From the NCBI RefSeq assembly GCF_042767895.1, contig NC_091589.1:18809629-18873628 (forward strand): DNA of 64,000 nt, written 5' to 3'. Source of the stretch: Penaeus vannamei. Its lineage: Eukaryota; Arthropoda; Malacostraca; Decapoda; Penaeidae. Below the pieces are notes generated by a model. That model made no database searches and was not told where the DNA came from. It saw only the letters and a list, made by a program, of their open reading frames with translations. The position numbers and the translations under genes were made by a program. Of the stretch, positions 1 through 13,700 are shown in pieces (the stretch's first letter is position 1; each line of letters begins with the position of its first letter).

Positions 1-3000
1 CTTAATTATTAATGTCATTTTCATTATTATAATGATTTTAATAATGATAATGGCAATAATGATAATTCTAGAAAGAATAACAATAAAATTTATTATAATA
101 ACAATAATAGCCGTGTTATAATTACTTTTATTATTATTTCTGTTATCATTGTCGTTATTATTAGTGTTATTAGTAGGAAATTATTAGAATTGTGTTGATT
201 ATTGCTATTATTGCAATTATTACGCAAATCATCATTATAAGTATCATTGTATAATCATTATCATAATTATTGTCCAAATTACTCTCATAATTACCATTAT
301 TATCGTCATTATTGTCATTATTGATGGGGTTATCATCAAAATCATCCTAATTAGCAGAATTAATGGTAAAATCATCATAATCATCATTTAAACTGGAAAA
401 AGGGGGGTTTTCGAGTCATCTCTCAGAAGGCTGTATTTTGCTAGATTTCGCCGGTTTTTCGACTTTTTGGATTTTTCTCCTTTTAGCCTTTTTCTCATTA
501 TAGATGGGCTTTATGATGATAATTATCATTATTGTCATTATCATCATCATTATTATCATTACTGTGATTATTGCCCTAATTACCCTTAATATAGTCATTA
601 TAATAATCATTATCTTAATTATTAATGTCATTTTCATCATTATAATGATTTTAATAATGACAATGGCAATAATGATAATTCTAGAAAGAATAACAACAAT
701 AAAATTTATTATAATAACAATAATAGCCGTGTTATAATTACTTTTATTATCATTTCTGTTATCATTGTCGTTATTATTAGTGTTATTAGTAGGAAATTAT
801 TAGAATTGTGTTGATTATTGCTATTATTGCAATTATTACGCAAATCATCATTATAAGTATCATTGTATAATTATTATCATAATTATTGTCCAAATTACTC
901 TCATAATTACCATTATTATCGTCATTATTGTCATTATTGATGGGGTTATCATCAAAATCATCCTTATTAGCAGAATTAATGGTAAAATCATCATAATCAT
1001 CATTTAAACTGGAAAAAGGGGGGTTTTCGAGTCATCTCTCAGAAGGCTGTATTTTGCTAGATTTCGCCGGTTTTTCGACTTTTGGGATTTTTCTCCTTTT
1101 AGCCTTTTTCTCATTATAGATGGGCTTTATAATGATAATTATCATCATTATTGTCATTATCATCATCATTATTATCATTACTGTCATTATTGCCCTAATT
1201 ACCCTTAATATAGTCATTATAATAATCATTATCTAAATTATTAATGTCATTTTCATCATTATAATGATTTTAATAATGATATTGACAATAATGATAATTC
1301 TTGAGATAATAACAATAATGATAATGATTATAATAACAATAATGGCCGGGATATATTTAATTTTATTTTTATTTCTATCATTGTCGTTATTATTAGTGTT
1401 ATTAGTAGGAAAATCATTAGAATATTGTTGAGTATTCTTATTATCGCAATTATTAGGCAAATCATCATTATAACTATCATTATATAATTTTTATCATAAT
1501 TATTGTCCTAATTACTCGCATGATTATCATTATTACCGTCATTATTGATGGGGTTATCATCAAAATCATCCTAATTAGTAGAATTATTGCTAAAATCATC
1601 ATAATCATCATTTAAACTGGAAAAAGGGGGGTTTTCGACTCATCTCTCAGAAGGCTGTATTTTGCTAGATTTCGCCGGTTTTTCGACTTTTTGGATTTTT
1701 CTCCTTTTAGCCTTTTTCTCATTATAGATGGGCTTTATGATGATAATTATCATCATTATTGTCATTATCATCATCATTATTATCATTACTGTGATTATTG
1801 CCCTAATTACCCTTAATATAGTCATTATAATAATCATTATCTTAATTATTAATGTCATTTTCATTATTATAATGATTTTAATAATGATAATGGCAATAAT
1901 GATAATTCTAGAAAGAATAACAACAATAAAATTTATTATAATAACAATAATAGCCGTGTTATAATTACTTTTATTATTATTTCTGTTATCATTGTCGTTA
2001 TTATTAGTGTTATTAGTAGGAAATTATTAGAATTGTGTTGATTATTGCTATTATTGCAATTATTACGCAAATCATCATTATAAGTATCATTGTATAATTA
2101 TTATCATAATTATTGTCCAAATTACTCTCATAATTACCATTATTATCGTCATTATTGTCATTATTGATGGGGTTATCATCAAAATCATCCTAATTAGCAG
2201 AATTAATGGTAAAATCATCATAATCATCATTTAAACTGGAAAAAGGGGGGTTTTCGAGTCATCTCTCAGAAGGCTGTATTTTGCTAGATTTCGCCGGTTT
2301 TTCGACTTTTTGGATTTTTCTCCTTTTAGCCTTTTTCTCATTATAGATGGGCTTTATAATGATAATTATCATCATTATTGTCATTATCATCATCATTATT
2401 ATCATTACTGTCATTATTGCCCTAATTACCCTTAATATAGTCATTATAATAATCATTATCTAAATTATTAATGTCATTTTCATCATTATAATGATTTTAA
2501 TAATGATATTGACAATAATGATAATTCTTGAGATAATAACAATAATGATAATGATTATAATAACAATAATGGCCGGGATATATTTAATTTTATTTTTATT
2601 TCTATCATTGTCGTTATTATTAGTGTTATTAGTAGGAAAATCATTAGAATATTGTTGAGTATTCTTATTATCGCAATTATTAGGCAAATCATCATTATAA
2701 CTATCATTATATAATTTTTATCATAATTATTGTCCTAATTACTCGCATGATTATCATTATTACCGTCATTATTGATGGGGTTATCATCAAAATCATCCTA
2801 ATTAGTAGAATTATTGCTAAAATCATCATAATCATCATTTAAACTGGAAAAAGGGGGGTTTTCGACTCATCTCTCAGAAGGCTGTATTTTGCTAGATTTC
2901 GCCGGTTTTTCGACTTTTGGGATTTTTCTCCTTTTAGCCTTTTTCTCATTATAGATGGGCTTTATAATGATGATTATCATTATTGTCATTATCATCATCA

Positions 3001-6000
3001 TTATTATCATTACTGTCATTATTGCCCTAATTACCCTTAATATAGTCATTATAATAATCATTATCTTAATTATTAATGTCATTTTCATTATTATAATGAT
3101 TTTAATAATGATAATGGCAATAATGATAATTCTAGAAAGAATAACAACAATAAAATTTATTATAATAACAATAATAGCCGTGTTATAATTACTTTTATTA
3201 TTATTTCTGTTATCATTGTCGTTATTATTAGTGTTATTAGTAGGAAATTATTAGAATTGTCTTGATTATTGCTATTATTGCAATTATTACGCAAATCATC
3301 ATTATAAGTATCATTGTATAATTATTATCATAATTATTGTCCAAATTACTCTCATAATTACCATTATTATCGTCATTATTGTCATTATTGATGGGGTTAT
3401 CATCAAAATCATCCTAATTAGCAGAATTAATGGTAAAATCATCATAATCATCATTTAAACTGGAAAAAGGGGGGTTTTCGAGTCATCTCTCAGAAGGCTG
3501 TATTTTGCTAGATTTCGCCGGTTTTTCGACTTTTTGGATTTTTCTCCTTTTAGCCTTTTTCTCATTATAGATGGGCTTTATAATGATAATTATCATCATT
3601 ATTGTCATTATCATCATCATTATTATCATTACTGTGATTATTGCCCTAATTACCCTTAATATAGTCATTATAATAATCATTATCTTAATTATTAATGTCA
3701 TTTTCATTATTATAATGATTTTAATAATGATAATGGCAATAATGATAATTCTAGAAAGAATAATAACAATAAAATTTATTATAATAACAATAATAGCCGT
3801 GTTATAATTACTTTTATTATTATTTCTGTTATCATTGTCGTTATTATTAGTGTTATTAGTAGGAAATTATTAGAATTGTGTTGATTATTGCTATTATTGC
3901 AATTATTACGCAAATCATCATTATAAGTATCATTGTATAATTATTATCATAATTATTGTCCAAATTACTCTCATAATTACCATTATTATCGTCATTATTG
4001 TCATTATTGATGGGGTTATCATCAAAATCATCCTAATTAGCAGAATTAATGGTAAAATCATCATAATCATCATTTAAACTGGAAAAAGGGGGGTTTTCGA
4101 GTCATCTCTCAGAAGGCTGTATTTTGCTAGATTTCGCCGGTTTTTCGACTTTTTGGATTTTTCTCCTTTTAGCCTTTTTCTCATTATAGATGGGCTTTAT
4201 AATGATAATTATCATCATTATTGTCATTATCATCATCATTATTATCATTACTGTCATTATTGCCCTAATTACCCTTAATATAGTCATTATAATAATCATT
4301 ATCTAAATTATTAATGTCATTTTCATCATTATAATGATTTTAATAATGATATTGACAATAATGATAATTCTTGAGATAATAACAATAATGATAATGATTA
4401 TAATAACAATAATGGCCGGGATATATTTAATTTTATTTTTATTTCTATCATTGTCGTTATTATTAGTGTTATTAGTAGGAAAATCATTAGAATATTGTTG
4501 AGTATTCTTATTATCGCAATTATTAGGCAAATCATCATTATAACTATCATTATATAATTTTTATCATAATTATTGTCCTAATTACTCGCATGATTATCAT
4601 TATTACCGTCATTATTGATGGGGTTATCATCAAAATCATCCTAATTAGTAGAATTATTGCTAAAATCATCATAATCATCATTTAAACTGGAAAAAGGGGG
4701 GTTTTCGACTCATCTCTCAGAAGGCTGTATTTTGCTAGATTTCGCCGGTTTTTCGACTTTTGGGATTTTTCTCCTTTTAGCCTTTTTCTCATTATAGATG
4801 GGCTTTATAATGATAATTATCATCATTATTGTCATTATCATCATCATTATTATCATTACTGTGATTATTGCCCTAATTACCCTTAATATAGTCATTATAA
4901 TAATCATTATCTTAATTATTAATGTCATTTTCATTATTATAATGATTTTAATAATGATAATGGCAATAATGATAATTCTAGAAAGAATAACAACAATAAA
5001 ATTTATTATAATAACAATAATAGCCGTGTTATAATTACTTTTATTATTATTTCTGTTATCATTGTCGTTATTATTAGTGTTATTAGTAGGAAATTATTAG
5101 AATTGTGTTGATTATTGCTATTATTGCAATTATTACGCAAATCATCATTATAAGTATCATTGTATAATTATTATCATAATTATTGTCCAAATTACTCTCA
5201 TAATTACCATTATTATCGTCATTATTGTCATTATTGATGGGGTTATCATCAAAATCATCCTAATTAGCAGAATTAATGGTAAAATCATCATAATCATCAT
5301 TTAAACTGGAAAAAGGGGGGTTTTCGAGTCATCTCTCAGAAGGCTGTATTTTGCTAGATTTCGCCGGTTTTTCGACTTTTTGGATTTTTCTCCTTTTAGC
5401 CTTTTTCTCATTATAGATGGGCTTTATAATGATAATTATCATCATTATTGTCATTATCATCATCATTATTATCATTACTGTCATTATTGCCCTAATTACC
5501 CTTAATATAGTCATTATAATAATCATTATCTAAATTATTAATGTCATTTTCATCATTATAATGATTTTAATAATGATATTGACAATAATGATAATTCTTG
5601 AGATAATAACAATAATGATAATGATTATAATAACAATAATGGCCGGGATATATTTAATTTTATTTTGATTTCTATCATTGTCGTTATTATTAGTGTTATT
5701 AGTAGGAAAATCATTAGAATATTGTTGAGTATTCTTATTATCGCAATTATTAGGCAAATCATCATTATAACTATCATTATATAATTTTTATCATAATTAT
5801 TGTCCTAATTACTCGCATGATTATCATTATTACCGTCATTATTGATGGGGTTATCATCAAAATCATCCTAATTAGTAGAATTATTGCTAAAATCATCATA
5901 ATCATCATTTAAACTGGAAAAAGGGGGGTTTTCGACTCATCTCTCAGAAGGCTGTATTTTGCTAGATTTCGCCGGTTTTTCGACTTTTGGGATTTTTCTC

Positions 6001-6194
6001 CTTTTAGCCTTTTTCTCATTATAGATGGGCTTTATAATGATAATTATCATCATTATTGTCATTATCATCATCATTATTATCATTACTGTCATTATTGCCC
6101 TAATTACCCTTAATATAGTCATTATAATAATCATTATCTTAATTATTAATGTCATTTTCATTATTATAATGATTTTAATAATGATAATGGCAAT
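1..6194 (+). repeat. A/B dimeric satellite HOR, contig 1, forward
   Basis: This is a tandem array of two related monomer types. Taking the CTGGAAAA just before the G-run as monomer start, boundaries fall at 393, 1009, 1617, 2236, 2844, 3460, 4079, 4687, 5306 and 5914. Type A (616-619 bp) has CTAGAAAGAATAAC and TAGCCGTGTTATAATTAC. Type B (608 bp) has CTTGAGATAATAAC and GGCCGGGATATATTTAA. The order is A (partial, 1-392), A, B, A, B, A, A, B, A, B, A (cut by the gap). The alternation is therefore broken twice by adjacent A monomers. Copies differ by only scattered substitutions and small indels. The body is degenerate ATN trinucleotide sequence, which explains the Ile/Met-rich open frames on both strands. 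Confidence 0.96.
405..530 (+). repeat. Representative satellite core segment
   Basis: This is the first complete core in the window, given as the type example; every full monomer has one. It runs from the G6 run through TTTTCGAGTC, CTCTCAGAAGGCTGTATT, GCTAGATTTCGCCGG, TTTTTCGAC and CTCCTTTTAGCC to CATTATAGATGGGCTTTAT. It is the only part of the monomer that is not low complexity and it holds nearly all its CpG sites. The same core is recognisable in the diverged arrays, with CTGTAATACGCTAGATTTTG and GCCTTTATTTCATTATAAA. It contains TTTTCGAC-like sites twice, about 48 bp apart. Conservation is visible by eye; a function as a protein-binding element is only inferred. Confidence 0.8.
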
Positions 6195-6694
6195 NNNNNN
6201 NNNNNNNNNNNNNNNNNNNNNNNNNNNNNNNNNNNNNNNNNNNNNNNNNNNNNNNNNNNNNNNNNNNNNNNNNNNNNNNNNNNNNNNNNNNNNNNNNNNN
6301 NNNNNNNNNNNNNNNNNNNNNNNNNNNNNNNNNNNNNNNNNNNNNNNNNNNNNNNNNNNNNNNNNNNNNNNNNNNNNNNNNNNNNNNNNNNNNNNNNNNN
6401 NNNNNNNNNNNNNNNNNNNNNNNNNNNNNNNNNNNNNNNNNNNNNNNNNNNNNNNNNNNNNNNNNNNNNNNNNNNNNNNNNNNNNNNNNNNNNNNNNNNN
6501 NNNNNNNNNNNNNNNNNNNNNNNNNNNNNNNNNNNNNNNNNNNNNNNNNNNNNNNNNNNNNNNNNNNNNNNNNNNNNNNNNNNNNNNNNNNNNNNNNNNN
6601 NNNNNNNNNNNNNNNNNNNNNNNNNNNNNNNNNNNNNNNNNNNNNNNNNNNNNNNNNNNNNNNNNNNNNNNNNNNNNNNNNNNNNNNNNNNNNN
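6195..6694. other. Assembly gap, 500 N
   Basis: Exactly 500 N, so a placeholder rather than a measured length. The left flank stops in an A body (after GGCAAT) and the right flank resumes in the core before a B body, both forward. In an intact copy (4,968-5,351) the sequence between these two points is 384 bp. If the dimer register is intact, 384 bp, or 384 plus whole dimers, is missing. Confidence 0.98.
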
Positions 6695-6950
6695 TGCTAG
6701 ATTTCGCCGGTTTTTCGACTTTTTGGATTTTTCTCCTTTTAGCCTTTTTCTCATTATAGATGGGCTTTATAATGATAATTATCATCATTATTGTCATTAT
6801 CATCATCATTATTATCATTACTGTCATTATTGCCCTAATTACCCTTAATATAGTCATTATAATAATCATTATCTAAATTATTAATGTCATTTTCATCATT
6901 ATAATGATTTTAATAATGATATTGACAATAATGATAATTCTTGAGATAAT

Positions 6951-6998
6951 AACAATAATGATAATGATTATAATAACAATAATAATAATGATTATAAT
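6951..6998 (+). repeat. 24-bp internal duplication in a B monomer
   Basis: Two adjacent 24-bp units (6951-6974 and 6975-6998), the second with one substitution, lie just before AGAATAATGGCCGGG. Other B monomers have one unit. The same long form occurs at 10656-10703 and, in reverse orientation, at 23445-23492 and 33879-33926. It is a useful marker of copy ancestry. Confidence 0.9.
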
Positions 6999-9900
6999 AA
7001 GAATAATGGCCGGGATATATTTAATTTTATTTTTATTTCTATCATTGTCGTTATTATTAGTGTTATTAGTAGGAAAATCATTAGAATATTGTTGAGTATT
7101 CTTATTATCGCAATTATTAGGCAAATCATCATTATAACTATCATTATATAATTTTTATCATAATTATTGTCCTAATTACTCGCATGATTATCATTATTAC
7201 CGTCATTATTGATGGGGTTATCATCAAAATCATCCTAATTAGTAGAATTATTGCTAAAATCATCATAATCATCATTTAAACTGGAAAAAGGGGGGTTTTC
7301 GACTCATCTCTCAGAAGGCTGTATTTTGCTAGATTTCGCCGGTTTTTCGACTTTTGGGATTTTTCTCCTTTTAGCCTTTTTCTCATTATAGATGGGCTTT
7401 ATAATGATAATTATCATCATTATTGTCATTATCATCATCATTATTATCATTACTGTCATTATTGCCCTAATTACCCTTAATATAGTCATTATAATAATCA
7501 TTATCTTAATTATTAATGTCATTTTCATTATTATAATGATTTTAATAATGATAATGGCAATAATGATAATTCTAGAAAGAATAACAACAATAAAATTTAT
7601 TATAATAACAATAATAGCCGTGTTATAATTACTTTTATTATTATTTCTGTTATCATTGTCGTTATTATTAGTGTTATTAGTAGGAAATTATTAGAATTGT
7701 GTTGATTATTGCTATTATTGCAATTATTACGCAAATCATCATTATAAGTATCATTGTATAATTATTATCATAATTATTGTCCAAATTACTCTCATAATTA
7801 CCATTATTACCGTCATTATTGTCATTATTGATGGGGTTATCATCAAAATCATCCTAATTAGCAGAATTAATGGTAAAATCATCATAATCATCATTTAAAC
7901 TGGAAAAAGGGGGGTTTTCGACTCATCTCTCAGAAGGCTGTATTTTGCTAGATTTCGCCGGTTTTTCGACTTTTTGGATTTTTCTCCTTTTAGCCTTTTT
8001 CTCATTATAGATGGGCTTTATAATGATAATTATCATCATTATTGTCATTATCATCATCATTATTATCATTACTGTCATTATTGCCCTAATTACCCTTAAT
8101 ATAGTCATTATAATAATCATTATCTAAATTATTAATGTCATTTTCATCATTATAATGATTTTAATAATGATATTGACAATAATGATAATTCTTGAGATAA
8201 TAACAATAATGATAATGATTATAATAACAATAATGGCCGGGATATATTTAATTTTATTTTTATTTCTATCATTGTCGTTATTATTAGTGTTATTAGTAGG
8301 AAAATCATTAGAATATTGTTGAGTATTCTTATTATCGCAATTATTAGGCAAATCATCATTATAACTATCATTATATAATTTTTATCATAATTATTGTCCT
8401 AATTACTCGCATGATTATCATTATTACCGTCATTATTGATGGGGTTATCATCAAAATCATCCTAATTAGTAGAATTATTGCTAAAATCATCATAATCATC
8501 ATTTAAACTGGAAAAAGGGGGGTTTTCGACTCATCTCTCAGAAGGCTGTATTTTGCTAGATTTCGCCGGTTTTTCGACTTTTGGGATTTTTCTCCTTTTA
8601 GCCTTTTTCTCATTATAGATGGGCTTTATAATGATAATTATCATCATTATTGTCATTATCATCATCATTATTATCATTACTGTCATTATTGCCCTAATTA
8701 CCCTTAATATAGTCATTATAATAATCATTATCTTAATTATTAATGTCATTTTCATTATTATAATGATTTTAATAATGATAATGGCAATAATGATAATTCT
8801 AGAAAGAATAACAACAATAAAATTTATTATAATAACAATAATAGCCGTGTTATAATTACTTTTATTATTATTTCTGTTATCATTGTCGTTATTATTAGTG
8901 TTATTAGTAGGAAATTATTAGAATTGTGTTGATTATTGCTATTATTGCAATTATTACGCAAATCATCATTATAAGTATCATTGTATAATTATTATCATAA
9001 TTATTGTCCAAATTACTCTCATAATTACCATTATTATCGTCATTATTGTCATTATTGATGGGGTTATCATCAAAATCATCCTAATTAGCAGAATTAATGG
9101 TAAAATCATCATAATCATCATTTAAACTGGAAAAAGGGGGGTTTTCGAGTCATCTCTCAGAAGGCTGTATTTTGCTAGATTTCGCCGGTTTTTCGACTTT
9201 TTGGATTTTTCTCCTTTTAGCCTTTTTCTCATTATAGATGGGCTTTATAATGATAATTATCATCATTATTGTCATTATCATCATCATTATTATCATTACT
9301 GTCATTATTGCCCTAATTACCCTTAATATAGTCATTATAATAATCATTATCTAAATTATTAATGTCATTTTCATCATTATAATGATTTTAATAATGATAT
9401 TGACAATAATGATAATTCTTGAGATAATAACAATAATGATATTGATTATAATAACAATAATGGCCGGGATATATCTAATTTTATTTTTATTTCTATCATT
9501 GTCCTTATTATTAGTGTCATTAGTAGGAAAATCATTAGAATATTGTTGAGTATTCTTATTATCGCAATTATTAGGCAAATCATCATTATAACTATCATTA
9601 TATAATTTTTATCATAATTATTGTCCTAATTACTCGCATGATTATCATTATTACCGTCATTATTGATGGGGTTATCATCAAAATCATCCTAATTAGTAGA
9701 ATTATTGCTAAAATCATCATAATCATCATTTAAACTGGAAAAAGGGGGGTTTTCGAGTCATCTCTCAGAAGGCTGTATTTTGCTAGATTTCGCCGGTTTT
9801 TCGACTTTTGGGATTTTTCTCCTTTTAGCCTTTTTCTCATTATAGATGGGCTTTATGATGATAATTATCATCATTATTGTCATTATCATCATCATTATTA

Positions 9901-10655
9901 TCATTACTGTGATTATTGCCCTAATTACCCTTAATATAGTCATTATAATAATCATTATCTTAATTATTAATGTCATTTTCATTATTATAATGATTTTAAT
10001 AATGACAATGGCAATAATGATAATTCTAGAAAGAATAACAACAATAAAATTTATTATAATAACAATAATAGCCGTGTTATAATTACTTTTATTATCATTT
10101 CTGTTATCATTGTCGTTATTATTAGTGTTATTAGTAGGAAATTATTAGAATTGTGTTGATTATTGCTATTATTGCAATTATTACGCAAATCATCATTATA
10201 AGTATCATTGTATAATTATTATCATAATTATTGTCCAAATTACTCTCATAATTACCATTATTATCGTCATTATTGTCATTATTGATGGGGTTATCATCAA
10301 AATCATCCTAATTAGCAGAATTAATGGTAAAATCATCATAATCATCATTTAAACTGGAAAAAGGGGGGTTTTCGAGTCATCTCTCAGAAGGCTGTATTTT
10401 GCTAGATTTCGCCGGTTTTTCGACTTTTTGGATTTTTCTCCTTTTAGCCTTTTTCTCATTATAGATGGGCTTTATAATGATAATTATCATCATTATTGTC
10501 ATTATCATCATCATTATTATCATTACTGTCATTATTGCCCTAATTACCCTTAATATAGTCATTATAATAATCATTATCTAAATTATTAATGTCATTTTCA
10601 TCATTATAATGATTTTAATAATGATATTGACAATAATGATAATTCTTGAGATAAT

Positions 10656-10703
10656 AACAATAATGATAATGATTATAATAACAATAATGATAATGATTAT
10701 AAT
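10656..10703 (+). repeat. 24-bp internal duplication in a B monomer
   Basis: Two identical 24-bp units (10656-10679, 10680-10703), each beginning AACAATAATGATAATG. The same monomer also lacks an ATC triplet near 10,830 (GGCAAATCATTATAAC), a deletion shared with the monomer at about 18,175 and with the reverse copy near 33,750. Confidence 0.92.
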
Positions 10704-13700
10704 AAGAATAATGGCCGGGATATATTTAATTTTATTTTTATTTCTATCATTGTCGTTATTATTAGTGTTATTAGTAGGAAAATCATTAGAATATTGTTGA
10801 GTATTCTTATTATCGCAATTATTAGGCAAATCATTATAACTATCATTATATAATTTTTATCATAATTATTGTCCTAATTACTCGCATGATTATCATTATT
10901 ACCGTCATTATTGATGGGGTTATCATCAAAATCATCCTAATTAGTAGAATTATTGCTAAAATCATCATAATCATCATTTAAACTGGAAAAAGGGGGGTTT
11001 TCGACTCATCTCTCAGAAGGCTGTATTTTGCTAGATTTCGCCGGTTTTTCGACTTTTGGGATTTTTCTCCTTTTAGCCTTTTTCTCATTATAGATGGGCT
11101 TTATAATGATAATTATCATCATTATTGTCATTATCATCATCATTATTATCATTACTGTGATTATTGCCCTTATTACCCTTAATATAGTCATTATAATAAT
11201 CATTATCTTAATTATTAATGTCATTTTCATTATTATAATGATTTTAATAATGATAATGGCAATAATGATAATTCTAGAAAGAATAACAACAATAAAATTT
11301 ATTATAATAACAATAATAGCCGTGTTATAATTACTTTTATTATTATTTCTGTTATCATTGTCGTTATTATTAGTGTTATTAGTAGGAAATTATTAGAATT
11401 GTCTTGATTATTGCTATTATTGCAATTATTACGTAAATCATCATTATAAGTATCATTGTATAATTATTATCATAATTATTGTCCAAATTACTCTCATAAT
11501 TACCATTATTATCGTCATTATTGTCATTATTGATGGGGTTATCATCAAAATCATCCTAATTAGCAGAATTAATGGTAAAATCATCATAATCATCATTTAA
11601 ACTGGAAAAAGGGGGGTTTTCGAGTCATCTCTCAGAAGGCTGTATTTTGCTAGATTTCGCCGGTTTTTCGACTTTTTGGATTTTTCTCCTTTTAGCCTTT
11701 TTCTCATTATAGATGGGCTTTATAATGATAATTATCATCATTATTGTCATTATCATCATCATTATTATCATTACTGTCATTATTGCCCTAATTACCCTTA
11801 ATATAGTCATTATAATAATCATTATCTAAATTATTAATGTCATTTTCATCATTATAATGATTTTAATAATGATATTGACAATAATGATAATTCTTGAGAT
11901 AATAACAATAATGATAATGATTATAATAACAATAATGGCCGGGATATATTTAATTTTATTTTGATTTCTATCATTGTCGTTATTGTTAGTGTTATTAGTA
12001 GGAAAATCATTAGAATATTGTTGAGTATTCTTATTATCGCAATTATTAGGCAAATCATCATTATAACTATCATTATATAATTTTTATCATAATTATTGTC
12101 CTAATTACTCGCATATTTATCATTATTACCGTCATTATTGATGGGGTTATCATCAAAATCATCCTAATTAGTAGAATTATTGCTAAAATCATCATAATCA
12201 TCATTTAAACTGGAAAAAGGGGGGTTTTCGACTCATCTCTCAGAAGGCTGTATTTTGCTAGATTTCGCCGGTTTTTCGACTTTTGGGATTTTTCTCCTTT
12301 TAGCCTTTTTCTCATTATAGATGGGCTTTATAATGATAATTATCATCATTATTGTCATTATCATCATCATTATTATCATTACTGTGATTATTGCCCTAAT
12401 TACCCTTAATATAGTCATTATAATAATCATTATCTTAATTATTAATGTCATTTTCATTATTATAATGATTTTAATAATGATAATGGCAATAATGATAATT
12501 CTAGAAAGAATAACAATAAAATTTATTATAATAACAATAATAGCCGTGTTATAATTACTTTTATTATTATTTCTGTTATCATTGTCGTTATTATTAGTGT
12601 TATTAGTAGGAAATTATTAGAATTGTGTTGATTATTGCTATTATTGCAATTATTACGCAAATCATCATTATAAGTATCATTGTATAATTATTATCATAAT
12701 TATTGTCCAAATTACTCTCATAATTACCATTATTATCGTCATTATTGTCATTATTGATGGGGTTATCATCAAAATCATCCTAATTAGCAGAATTAATGGT
12801 AAAATCATCATAATCATCATTTAAACTGGAAAAAGGGGGGTTTTCGAGTCATCTCTCAGAAGGCTGTATTTTGCTAGATTTCGCCGGTTTTTCGACTTTT
12901 TGGATTTTTCTCCTTTTAGCCTTTTTCTCATTATAGATGGGCTTTATAATGATAATTATCATCATTATTGTCATTATCATCATCATTATTATCATTACTG
13001 TCATTATTGCCCTAATTACCCTTAATATAGTCATTATAATAATCATTATCTAAATTATTAATGTCATTTTCATCATTATAATGATTTTAATAATGATATT
13101 GACAATAATGATAATTCTTGAGATAATAACAATAATGATAATGATTATAATAACAATAATGGCCGGGATATATTTAATTTTATTTTTATTTCTATCATTG
13201 TCGTTATTATTAGTGTTATTAGTAGGAAAATCATTAGAATATTGTTGAGTATTCTTATTATCGCAATTATTAGGCAAATCATCATTATAACTATCATTAT
13301 ATAATTTTTATCATAATTATTGTCCTAATTACTCGCATGATTATCATTATTACCGTCATTATTGATGGAGTTATCATTAAATCATCCTAATTAGTAGAAT
13401 TATTGCTAAAATCATCATAATCATCATCTAAACTGGAAAAAGGGGGGTTTTCGACTCATCTCTCAGAAGGCTGTATTTTGCTAGATTTCGCCGGTTTTTC
13501 GACTTTTGGGATTTTTCTCCTTTTAGCCTTTTTCTCATTATAGATGGGCTTTATAATGATAATTATCATCATTATTGTCATTATCATCATCATTATTATC
13601 ATTACTGTGATTATTGCCCTAATTACCCTTAATATAGTCATTATAATAATCATTATCTTAATTATTAATGTCATTTTCATTATTATAATGATTTTAATAA

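Noticed and set aside
405..530. CENP-B box in the core
   Set aside because: TTTCG occurs, but the required A and CGGG at the right distance (NTTCGNNNNANNCGGGN) do not follow.
1032..1229. Minus-strand 65-74 codon frame ending in a basic tail as a conserved small protein
   Set aside because: The tail is the antisense of the core. Differences between A and diverged cores fall 5, 5 and 5 on the three codon positions, so there is no sign of coding constraint.
5937..6869. Open frames spanning the N runs
   Set aside because: They are open only because the gap has no stops.
7392..7628. A 78-codon plus-strand open frame, present in nearly every A monomer, as a gene family
   Set aside because: The product is almost only Ile, Met, Val and Thr, as expected from reading (ATN)n. 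The opposite strand is equally open. One copy (45,102-45,290) has a stop, and copies are too similar for frame retention to be informative.
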